DNA of 53,553 bases, taken from the NCBI RefSeq assembly GCF_030068455.1, contig NZ_JAQOSQ010000025.1, forward strand, positions 1 to 53,553, in the 5' to 3' direction. Every line of letters starts with the position of its first letter. Within the stretch, counting starts at the first letter, position 1. Of this stretch, positions 7,697 to 15,447 are shown in pieces. The DNA is from Roseofilum casamattae BLCC-M143. Its GTDB lineage: Bacteria > Cyanobacteriota > Cyanobacteriia > Cyanobacteriales > Desertifilaceae. The notes under the pieces are model-generated. The model saw only the letters and a list, made by a program, of their open reading frames with translations, was not told the DNA's origin and ran no database searches. A program made the position numbers and the translations under genes.

Positions 7697-8113
7697 ATGC
7701 CAGCGCGGGATATTTACCATGATGCGGTAAAAAATGCGTTAATTAAGGAGGGGTGGACGATTACTGACGATCCTTTGATTTTGTCGATTGGGCAGAAGAA
7801 CTTGTTTGTGGATTTGGGGGCGGAAAAGTTAATCGCGGCGGAGAAAGATAATCGGCAGATTGCGGTGGAAATTAAGAGTTTTATCGGTCAATCGCAAGTT
7901 AACGATCTCGAAAAAGCACTGGGGCAATACATTCTGTACGATGAAATTATGCTGGATAAGCAAGAGAATAGAATTCTCTATTTGGCGATTAACCGTTCGG
8001 CTTATGAGGAGATTTTCGAGGAACCCATTGGGCGACTACTCATCCGGCGAAATATTCTGAAGTTGTTGGTATTTGATGAAAAGGAGGAGGTGATTCTCGA
8101 ATGGATACAATAA
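7697..8113 (+). CDS. xisH: XisH-like protein, nuclease-fold (second copy)
   Basis: The 138-aa protein shares DLGAEKLIAAE and IAVEIKSFI with the XisH at 1936-2349. D39 and E58-x-K60 give the D...ExK pattern of PD-(D/E)XK enzymes. ATG at 7697 is chosen over the GTG one codon earlier because AGGAG (7684-7688) sits 8 bases upstream of it. It overlaps xisI by 13 bases, identical to the first pair. Outside the conserved core the two XisH proteins differ considerably, so they are diverged paralogues and not a recent local duplication. Confidence 0.9.
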   Translation: MPARDIYHDAVKNALIKEGWTITDDPLILSIGQKNLFVDLGAEKLIAAEKDNRQIAVEIKSFIGQSQVNDLEKALGQYILYDEIMLDKQENRILYLAINRSAYEEIFEEPIGRLLIRRNILKLLVFDEKEEVILEWIQ

Positions 8114-8436
8114 CTCGATATCATGCCATTATTTATCCGATTTTAAAGGAATATGCAGACCTTCCCTATCGTTTCGGAGAAGTTCAACGTCGTTTGATTG
8201 TCAGCGACGATAAAACACATTATTTTTTTATGACTTGGGGATGGGAACAGGGACGCAGGGTTCACGGTTGCATTGTCCATTTGGAGGTGGTGGCAGATAA
8301 AATCTGGATTCATGAGGATGGGTTAGAAGATGGCATTGCTGACGATCTGTTGCGATCGGGCATTCCCAAGGAGAAGATTGTTTTAGGGTTTCATTCGCCA
8401 GAGATGCGTCCTTATACTGGGTTTGCTGTGGGTTAA
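8101..8436 (+). CDS. xisI: XisI-like protein (second copy)
   Basis: The 111-aa protein has the XisI signatures GRRVHGCIVHLEV, KIWIHEDG and the C-terminal VLGFHSPEMRPYTGFAVG. It follows xisH with a 13-base overlap. Its stop is followed at once by a strong ribosome site and a 9-codon frame at 8450, suggesting that another gene once followed. Function is as uncertain as for the first copy: an excision control factor by name, probably a partner or regulator of the XisH nuclease-like protein. Confidence 0.9.
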   Translation: MDTITRYHAIIYPILKEYADLPYRFGEVQRRLIVSDDKTHYFFMTWGWEQGRRVHGCIVHLEVVADKIWIHEDGLEDGIADDLLRSGIPKEKIVLGFHSPEMRPYTGFAVG

Positions 8437-8449
8437 GGAGGTTTGAGTT

Positions 8450-8479
8450 ATGAGTGAGTGGAAGAAATTTAAGCTCTAA
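8450..8479 (+). pseudogene. 9-codon ORF start behind a strong Shine-Dalgarno
   Basis: AAGGAGG at 8435-8441 lies 8 bases before an ATG, but the frame MSEWKKFKL ends at TAA after nine codons. The N-terminal pattern MSEWKxxKL is like that of many restriction specificity subunits, but nine residues are far too few to claim that. It is best read as the stub of a deleted gene. Confidence 0.25.
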
Positions 8480-8563
8480 GTGAATTGTTGTTGATTGGTT
8501 TGAGCGATCGCAATACCTGTTTGCGGTAAGATTGGGGATGCTCGATCGATAGAAAATCGGTTT

Positions 8564-8866
8564 ATGGATGTATTATCTTTACCAACTTGGGCGATCCATG
8601 TTTCTAGTGTGATCGAATGGATGGCGGCAATTTGGTTGATTTGGCGTTATGGCGAATTGACGGAAGATAGGCGCTGGTGTTGGTTTGCCGTTGCCATGCT
8701 TCCGGCGTTAATTAGTGCCATGTCTGCCTGTACCTGGCATTTCTTCGATAACGATCCCAATCTCGAATGGATCGTTACCCTGCAAGCGGCAATGACAGTT
8801 ATTGGAAATTGTACCCTCTGTGCGGCGGGTTGGTTGCTCTGGCGACAGCGAGAATCTCAAGTTTAA
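8564..8866 (+). CDS. DUF2499 (Ycf49-like) membrane protein
   Basis: The 100-aa protein opens with LSLPTWAIHVSSVIEWMAA and continues with ALISAMSACTWHFFDN, the DUF2499/Ycf49-like pattern conserved in cyanobacteria and plastid-bearing eukaryotes. Two or three hydrophobic segments (about residues 9-27, 41-59 and 70-92) indicate an integral membrane protein, likely in the thylakoid or plasma membrane. The function is not established. Its partner DUF3593 follows 50 bp downstream, a pairing I recall as conserved. Confidence 0.85.
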   Translation: MDVLSLPTWAIHVSSVIEWMAAIWLIWRYGELTEDRRWCWFAVAMLPALISAMSACTWHFFDNDPNLEWIVTLQAAMTVIGNCTLCAAGWLLWRQRESQV

Positions 8867-8915
8867 ACTCTCGATGCCATTATTAATTATTCAGTGTTAA
8901 TTATTCATTAATAAA

Positions 8916-9224
8916 ATGTCGAAAGATATATTGTTTGCCGTTTCGTTATTTCCCTATTTAGGCTTTCTTTGGTTTATTACGAGATCGCGACAAATGCCTA
9001 AGTTAGCGTTAATTGGATTTTACATGACCTTGGTGTTTGTCGCCGTCACTATTCCCGCTGGAATTTATGCGAAAGTTGTTTATCATGACACCTTGGCTAA
9101 TATAGACTGGTTGCATGGCGGTGCAGAATCATTTCTCACGGTATCGAATACTTTGGTCGTGTTGGGATTTTATCAGGCCGTGCGATCGCAGTTATCCAAA
9201 TCGTCAGAAAAGACAGAAAGCTAG
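8916..9224 (+). CDS. DUF3593 membrane protein
   Basis: The 102-aa protein has hydrophobic segments at about residues 5-20, 30-51 and 73-90 and the conserved tail DWLHGGAESFLTVSNTLVVLGFYQA. This matches DUF3593, the usual neighbour of DUF2499 in cyanobacteria. The two probably work as one membrane unit in phototrophs; their role is unknown. Its stop lies one base from the end of dnaE on the other strand, so the two genes converge without a terminator-sized gap. Confidence 0.85.
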   Translation: MSKDILFAVSLFPYLGFLWFITRSRQMPKLALIGFYMTLVFVAVTIPAGIYAKVVYHDTLANIDWLHGGAESFLTVSNTLVVLGFYQAVRSQLSKSSEKTES

Positions 9225-9225
9225 T

Positions 9226-12200
9226 TTACGTCAGGGAAAGATCGAGGTTAAATTCAGCTTGAATCTGACATTTTCGTAAGTTATTAGCCAAATTCTCTGG
9301 TTCTTGTACGCGCCATTGAGTGGGTAATTTAACAGTTTGCGCGAAACCATTACCAGTAATTATAATGAGTACCGGATAGGTTTCTTTGTTGGTCTGTCCG
9401 GAGTATTCTTGTAGGAAGGATTTAATGCGATCGCGGATTACCGTTTCGGTTGCTTCATCTAAAGGAAGCGTAATAATCACCGAACCTCGAGATTGAGCGA
9501 CGGGTTTCGGTTGTTTCGGTGCAATAGGAGGTGGAGAAACAACGGGAGGAGGAGTTACTTTTTCGGGAATAGATGCTGTGGGAGTTGGCGAAATCTCTAC
9601 TGGAGAACCATCCTCTATAGACTCAGTGTCATCATCCCTATCTTCTGGAGGAATAAGATTGGGTTTGAACTGGTCTAAGTCAATTTTCTCTGCTTCATAA
9701 ACCGTGAGCTGAGTTTGGTCGTTCCAGACGTTCGTTTTCCCTTTCAAAATTACTGGAGTATCGGTCACTAGAAACGGTTCGACATCTTTATATTGATCTT
9801 CCCAAAGTTTTGCCTCTCCTTTCCCGCTCATGTCTTCTAACATTAAAATAACCATGAGCTTGCCAGATTTAGTCGTCAGTTGTTTGATTTCGCTGATGGT
9901 CACCATAACGCTGACTTGTTTGCGACCTTTTAAATCTTGCAGTCCGGATAAACTCACGTATTTCGGTTCCAGAGTCTCTGCCAGTTTCATTACAGAGTTT
10001 AGGGGATGTTCCGAGACATAAAATCCCAATAACTCTTTCTCCATTTGCAGCTTTTCGGCGACCGTAATGTCATCTTCTCGGGAAGCTCTCGGAGCGACTT
10101 CGTGAGCTAGACCGCTGGTATTTTGGCTGCTAAATGGTGTATTTCCCAGCATGTCGAAAAGATTGGGCCCCTGCTCTCTATCTCTGGCGCGACTTTGGGC
10201 CCAGGGAACGACATATTCTAAGTCGGCTAATGTTTGTTTGCGGTTTGGATGTAAGCGATCGAATGCGCCGCATTTAATGAGTGCTTCTAAAGCTGATTTA
10301 GTCACGGTACGCATATCTACGCGATCGCACAAGTCAGCTAATGCTTTAAACGCTCCATCTTTGCGCGCTTCTAATATACATTCAATAGCACCTTTTCCTA
10401 AACTTTTAATTGCCGATAAACCAAATAAAATTCTTCTATCTTTCATCGGCGTAAATTCAACTTCCGATTGATTAATATCTGGCGGTTCGATGCCAATATT
10501 GCTTTCGCGACAATTTCCAATATACTTAGCCACTTTATCGCGATCGCCACTATTCGACGTGAGCAATGCTGCCATATATTCTATGGGATGATTGGCTTTC
10601 AGATACGCCGTCTGGTAAGTGACATAAGCATAGGCAGTAGAGTGAGATTTATTGAAGCAATATTCGGCAAACAAGACCATCTGATCGAACAGATTTTCTG
10701 CGGTTTTGCGATCGATCCCATTTTTTGCCGAACCATCGATAAAAATATCGCGATGTTTTTGCATTTCGGCAATCTTTTTCTTACCCATCGCGCGTCGCAA
10801 TAAATCCGCTTGTCCTAAGGAATATCCCGCTAAATCCTGGGCCACTTTCATGATCTGTTCTTGATAAACCAAAACCGCATAAGTTTCGTTCAAGATCGGT
10901 TCTAATAATTTATGGTCGTAGACCACTTCTTCTTTGCCGTGCTTGCGGTTAATAAACTTGGGAATAAGTCCCGCATCTAGAGGGCCGGGTCGGTAGAGTG
11001 CTAAGATGGAAGACACATCTTCAATGCAAGACGGTTTCAACTCGCGCACGATTTGTTTCATTCCAGAAGATTCCAGTTGAAACACCCCTTCAAGATCGCC
11101 TTGTTCGAGGAGTGCATAAGTTTTCTTCACCGCTAAGGGAAGCTTTTTCAGCTTGGTATAAATTTCTTGTCCTTTTCTCTCTTCAGCGGGGATATCGTAA
11201 GGATCGATCTTAATTCCACTATCGTGCTCGATGTAATCTAATGCTTTTTGAATAGTGGTTAAGTTTTTTAATCCTAAAAAGTCCATTTTTAACAGACCCA
11301 AAGACTCAACATCCTCCATAGAATATTGCGTAATTACTGCTCCTTCATTATTTTTTTGTAGGGGAACAATTTCATCGAGAGGGTCTTTAGAAATTACCAC
11401 ACCTGCGGCGTGAACTCCGAAGGTTTTGTTCGTTCCTTCAATGCGCATTGCCATATCAATCCAGCGTTTAGCCTCGGGATTATTATCGTATTCTTGTTTA
11501 AATTCGGCGCAAGGAGTATCGTCCGAAACCATGACTTTCAGCTTCGCCGGTTTTCCGCGAGCGACGGGAATCATTTTCGCCATGCGATCGGATTCTGAAT
11601 AGGGAATATTGAGTACGCGCGCCACATCTTTCAGCACCGCTTTCGAGGTCATTCGGTTAAATGTAATAATTTGCGCTACCCGTTCTTTGCCATACTTTTC
11701 CGTCACGTAAGTAATCACTTCATCCCGGCGATCGATACAAAAGTCGGTATCGATATCTGGCATAGATTTCCGTTCGGGATTCAAAAATCTTTCAAATAAA
11801 AGACCGTGTAAAACCGGATCGATATTGGTAATTCTTAAGGCATAAGCCACTAAGGAACCGGCAGCGGAACCCCGTCCGGGACCGACGGGAATATTCTTAT
11901 CTCGAGCAAATTTAATATAATCCCAAACCACGAGAAAATACGTGGAAAATCCCATCCGTTCGATCATTCCCAGTTCGTATTCTAGGCGATCGCGATAGGT
12001 GGGTTTCAGTTCGTTATAGTTTTTCAGCTTTAAACGTTCGAGCAATCCTTCCCGCGCTTGATACTGGACGTAGGTATCGGGAGTATGGTCTTTAGGAATA
12101 ACATAATCGGGGATGCGAGGTTCTCCTAAAACTCCCTTATAGGGTTCGACTTTTTCAGCAATTTCCAGAGTATTGGCGATCGCTTCTTGGATAACCTCAT

Positions 12201-12981
12201 CGGGAAGATGATCGCGGAACAAACGCGCCATTTCTTCTGCATTTTTCAGATATTCCGTGCCGCTATAGCGCATTCGTTTATCGTCGGCGACCAAGCTTTT
12301 CGTATTGATGCAAAGCAATGCATCGTGAGCTTCGGTATCGTAGCAGGAAATAAAGTGAGAGTCATTGGTGACTACCAGTTTAATCCCGAGTTCTTTCCCG
12401 ATATTGGCTAATTCAACATTGACAATTCGGTCTTCTTGCGATCCGTGATCTTGCAGCTCTAGGTAATAGTCATCTTGTAATAAATTCAGATACCACTTCG
12501 CCACATCTCTGGCTTTTTCTTTCTCTCCCGCTAAGATCAGTTGAGGAACTTCGCTACCCAAACAACCGCTAGTTAAAATCAGACCTTCATGATATTGCTC
12601 GAGCAGTTCTTTATTAATGCAGGGACGAGCAAAAATCCCGTATCCTTGCATTCCCTGTAAGTTAGAAATTGTCGTGAGCTTTACCAGGTTTTTATAGCCT
12701 TGAGTATTTTTTGTCAAGACTAATTGGTGATATTTTTTAATCTTTTTATGTTTGGTTTCAATATCCCCATTAATGATATACATTTCGTTACCAATAATGG
12801 GTTTTACAGTGCTATTGCGACAGGCTTTAATCAGTTCGATCGCGCCATACATCACGCCATGATCCGTAATTGCGATCGCTGGCATTTCTAGCTCTTGCGC
12901 TTTCTTCACTAATTGGGAGATTTGCGACGCGCCATCGAGCAAACTATAGTCAGTGTGGATATGTAAGCCGACAAAAGACAT
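9226..12981 (-). CDS. dnaE: DNA polymerase III subunit alpha, intein-free
   Basis: This 1251-aa replicative polymerase starts with a PHP domain ([12 protein letters not shown], residues 6-17). The catalytic block [16 protein letters not shown], from residue 408, carries the palm aspartates. A helix-hairpin-helix/OB region follows ([13 protein letters not shown]), then a proline-rich linker and a C-terminal domain. In many cyanobacteria dnaE is cut into two genes by a split intein between Tyr and Cys of AEY/CFN. Here [16 protein letters not shown] is continuous (Tyr774-Cys775; junction 10659/10660), so the site is empty. The 1251-aa length is longer than enteric DnaE because of the linker, roughly residues 1090-1150. 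Confidence 0.97.
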   Translation of the reverse strand: MSFVGLHIHTDYSLLDGASQISQLVKKAQELEMPAIAITDHGVMYGAIELIKACRNSTVKPIIGNEMYIINGDIETKHKKIKKYHQLVLTKNTQGYKNLVKLTTISNLQGMQGYGIFARPCINKELLEQYHEGLILTSGCLGSEVPQLILAGEKEKARDVAKWYLNLLQDDYYLELQDHGSQEDRIVNVELANIGKELGIKLVVTNDSHFISCYDTEAHDALLCINTKSLVADDKRMRYSGTEYLKNAEEMARLFRDHLPDEVIQEAIANTLEIAEKVEPYKGVLGEPRIPDYVIPKDHTPDTYVQYQAREGLLERLKLKNYNELKPTYRDRLEYELGMIERMGFSTYFLVVWDYIKFARDKNIPVGPGRGSAAGSLVAYALRITNIDPVLHGLLFERFLNPERKSMPDIDTDFCIDRRDEVITYVTEKYGKERVAQIITFNRMTSKAVLKDVARVLNIPYSESDRMAKMIPVARGKPAKLKVMVSDDTPCAEFKQEYDNNPEAKRWIDMAMRIEGTNKTFGVHAAGVVISKDPLDEIVPLQKNNEGAVITQYSMEDVESLGLLKMDFLGLKNLTTIQKALDYIEHDSGIKIDPYDIPAEERKGQEIYTKLKKLPLAVKKTYALLEQGDLEGVFQLESSGMKQIVRELKPSCIEDVSSILALYRPGPLDAGLIPKFINRKHGKEEVVYDHKLLEPILNETYAVLVYQEQIMKVAQDLAGYSLGQADLLRRAMGKKKIAEMQKHRDIFIDGSAKNGIDRKTAENLFDQMVLFAEYCFNKSHSTAYAYVTYQTAYLKANHPIEYMAALLTSNSGDRDKVAKYIGNCRESNIGIEPPDINQSEVEFTPMKDRRILFGLSAIKSLGKGAIECILEARKDGAFKALADLCDRVDMRTVTKSALEALIKCGAFDRLHPNRKQTLADLEYVVPWAQSRARDREQGPNLFDMLGNTPFSSQNTSGLAHEVAPRASREDDITVAEKLQMEKELLGFYVSEHPLNSVMKLAETLEPKYVSLSGLQDLKGRKQVSVMVTISEIKQLTTKSGKLMVILMLEDMSGKGEAKLWEDQYKDVEPFLVTDTPVILKGKTNVWNDQTQLTVYEAEKIDLDQFKPNLIPPEDRDDDTESIEDGSPVEISPTPTASIPEKVTPPPVVSPPPIAPKQPKPVAQSRGSVIITLPLDEATETVIRDRIKSFLQEYSGQTNKETYPVLIIITGNGFAQTVKLPTQWRVQEPENLANNLRKCQIQAEFNLDLSLT

Positions 12982-13099
12982 TGACGTTCACCTATGAAGA
13001 TCGATTAAAGATTAAAAATGTAAAATAAACAAGGGTTGGGGCGATTAGATTACCAAACTATCATGAGTTCAGATAGCTGTCAATTAAACCAATCTTAGA

Positions 13100-14434
13100 T
13101 TAGTTTTCTGATGACTCAAAACTATCCGGTGAAACCGGCAAAGAAATGGTAAACGTTGTTCCTTGTTGCGCCACGGAATCGCACTCTAATGTTCCTCCAT
13201 GCTGTTGCACGATTTGACTGGCGATCGCCAATCCCAATCCCGTTCCTTTTCCGGGAGGTTTCGTGGTAAATTGATAATCAAAAATATATGGCTTAACTGA
13301 TTCGGGAATTCCCAACGCGTTGTCGCTAATCCGAATCTGAATCTTCGAGCTATCGCTATCGACATGGGTAGCTACTTTAATTTCATACCCCGTTCTCAAC
13401 GGTAAATCTTTTTCTACCTCGCCTTCTGCACGCTCGTCTAAAGCATCAATACTATTGGCCAATAGATTCATAAAAACCTGATTTAACTGCTCTGGATAGC
13501 AGAAGATCCTTGGTAAATCGGCATAATCGATCGTCAGGGTAATCGGCGGTCTCGTTTTATTCGCTTTTAATCGATGTTTGAGAATCAATAAAGTGCTATC
13601 TAAACCATCATAAATATCAGCTTCCACCGGTTGTTCGTTATTTTTCCGCGAAAACTTGCGCAACGCAACGCTCAATCCGTAAATGCGATCGCTCCCCAGA
13701 TTCATCGATTCAATCACTGTCGGCAAATCTTCCAGCAGATAATCCAAATCTATCTCATTACTATGAGCTATAATTTTCTCCCCAGCTTCGGGAAACTCTT
13801 GTTGATATAATGCCAAATGTTCGATTAATTGCTTCACTTCTGTTCGCGCGAACTCAATATTACTGGTAATAAATCCCAAAGGATTATTAATCTCATGGGC
13901 AATTCCTGCCAGCAATTGTCCCAATGTCGCCATTTTTTCACTCTGAATCAGTTGCAAATGAGTATTTTGCAAGTTTTCAAACGCACTAACCAATGCCGCA
14001 GTCCGCGCTTCGACTTTTTGCTCTAACTTAAAGGTCAAATCGCGAATTGTTAATTGACTTTTCACCCGCGCCAAAACTTCTTCACATTGAAAAGGTTTGC
14101 TAATATAATCAATACCACCCACCTGAAATGCTTTTACTTTATCAATGGCATCATCTAAAGCACTAATAAAAATGACTGGAATTTCACAAGTGACGGGATT
14201 GGATTTTAATTGCTGGCATACTGTATAGCCATCCATGTCGGGCATTTTAATATCCAAAATCACCAAATCTGGTGGATCGGCGCTGCAAGAATTTAAAGCC
14301 ATTTCTCCGTTCAAAGCTTTACGGACTTTATATCCTTGCTCGCTCAGCATCAACGATAATAACCGAATATTATCGGGAGTATCATCGACAATGAGAAGGC
14401 GTTTGCGATCGGTTGATGAAGTAGTCATTTCCAT
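13100..14434 (-). CDS. Response regulator-histidine kinase fusion
   Basis: In this 444-aa protein the order is REC then kinase. The REC domain (about 12-130) has LLIVDD, phospho-acceptor Asp61 in VILDIKMP, and the KPF lysine. A coiled linker follows, then a dimerisation box with His180 in GIAHEINNPLGF, N-box NQVFMNLLANSIDAL and G-box GKGTGLGLAI. There is no transmembrane segment, so it is a soluble kinase whose activity is set by its own receiver. It is the last gene of a three-gene operon and lies 20 bp after the GGDEF gene. A phosphorelay from the upstream hybrid kinase to Asp61 is plausible but inferred. Confidence 0.9.
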   Translation of the reverse strand: MEMTTSSTDRKRLLIVDDTPDNIRLLSLMLSEQGYKVRKALNGEMALNSCSADPPDLVILDIKMPDMDGYTVCQQLKSNPVTCEIPVIFISALDDAIDKVKAFQVGGIDYISKPFQCEEVLARVKSQLTIRDLTFKLEQKVEARTAALVSAFENLQNTHLQLIQSEKMATLGQLLAGIAHEINNPLGFITSNIEFARTEVKQLIEHLALYQQEFPEAGEKIIAHSNEIDLDYLLEDLPTVIESMNLGSDRIYGLSVALRKFSRKNNEQPVEADIYDGLDSTLLILKHRLKANKTRPPITLTIDYADLPRIFCYPEQLNQVFMNLLANSIDALDERAEGEVEKDLPLRTGYEIKVATHVDSDSSKIQIRISDNALGIPESVKPYIFDYQFTTKPPGKGTGLGLAIASQIVQQHGGTLECDSVAQQGTTFTISLPVSPDSFESSEN

Positions 14435-14454
14435 GATTGTGTCAGAGATAATTA

Positions 14455-15447
14455 TTATCGATAAACACGATTGCGACCGTGTTGTTTGGCATAGTACAAG
14501 GCACGATCGGCGCTGGCAATTAAATGTTCTGGAGATAAATCGGAGCTAGGTAAGCGCGATGCTACTCCCAAACTAACTGTAACGCGATCGCTCACTTGAG
14601 AGCGGGCATGAGGAATTCTTAAACCTTCAATGTTCGAGCGAATTAGATCGGCAACTTGTAAGGCATATTCCGAAGACGCATTGGGTAAAATAATCGCAAA
14701 TTCTTCTCCCCCATAACGCGCCACTAACGCCGCTGAATATTGTACGACTTTTTTCATAATATTAGCGACTGATTGCAAACATTCGTCGCCAGTTACGTGA
14801 CCGTAAGTATCATTATAAAGCTTAAAATAATCCACATCTGCTAAGATTAGAGATAAAGGCTGAGGATTCTCTGTAGAATCCAAAGCGAGCGATCGCTCCC
14901 ACTCCTGCTGTAAATAATCGTTAAAATGCCGTCGGTTACTCAACTGAGTCAGTTCGTCAACAATAGCCAAACGCTCTAAATCTTTTTTCGTTTTCTCTTG
15001 GCGCGTAACCTCTTGCCTCAGTCGATACAACTCTTCCTGCAAGCATTGTTGGCGGAGGAAAAAGCTCAGTTGGTGTCGCACTCTGGCTAAAACTTCTTGA
15101 ACTTGAAATGGCTTGCTAATATAGTCTAGTGCACCTCGTTCAAAAGCCAGTAATTTATTCGTCGCTTCATCTAACGCACTTAAAAATATAATCGGAATTT
15201 CGGCAGTTTTCGGATGAGATTTGAGCATTTCGCACACCTGATAGCCGTTCATTCCCGGCATATTAATATCCAATAAAATCAAGTCCGGAGGATGTGCTCT
15301 GCATGAGGCGATCGCCCGCTGGCCATTGAGTGCTTTTCGGACTTTATACCCTTCCTCAGTCAACATTGTTGATAATAGCCGTAAATTATCCGGCATATCA
15401 TCAACAATCAGAATATCTCGTCCCACTAGATTGGTAGATGCAATCAC
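14455..15447 (-). CDS. Response regulator with GGDEF diguanylate cyclase
   Basis: The 330-aa protein has a REC domain (Asp60 in LILLDINMPGMNG) followed by a coiled segment and a GGDEF domain with DELTQLSNRRHF and the active GGEEF at 246-250. It should make cyclic di-GMP when phosphorylated, a PleD/WspR-like layout with a single receiver. The product-inhibition I-site RxxD normally found just upstream is replaced by YSAA (237-240), so feedback inhibition is probably absent. It overlaps the upstream hybrid kinase by ATGA (15444-15447), indicating translational coupling and a cognate kinase. Confidence 0.92.
   Translation of the reverse strand: MIASTNLVGRDILIVDDMPDNLRLLSTMLTEEGYKVRKALNGQRAIASCRAHPPDLILLDINMPGMNGYQVCEMLKSHPKTAEIPIIFLSALDEATNKLLAFERGALDYISKPFQVQEVLARVRHQLSFFLRQQCLQEELYRLRQEVTRQEKTKKDLERLAIVDELTQLSNRRHFNDYLQQEWERSLALDSTENPQPLSLILADVDYFKLYNDTYGHVTGDECLQSVANIMKKVVQYSAALVARYGGEEFAIILPNASSEYALQVADLIRSNIEGLRIPHARSQVSDRVTVSLGVASRLPSSDLSPEHLIASADRALYYAKQHGRNRVYR

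Noticed and set aside
8450-8479. Type I restriction specificity subunit stub
   Set aside because: MSEWKKFKL resembles many HsdS N-termini, but nine residues are not enough to claim it.
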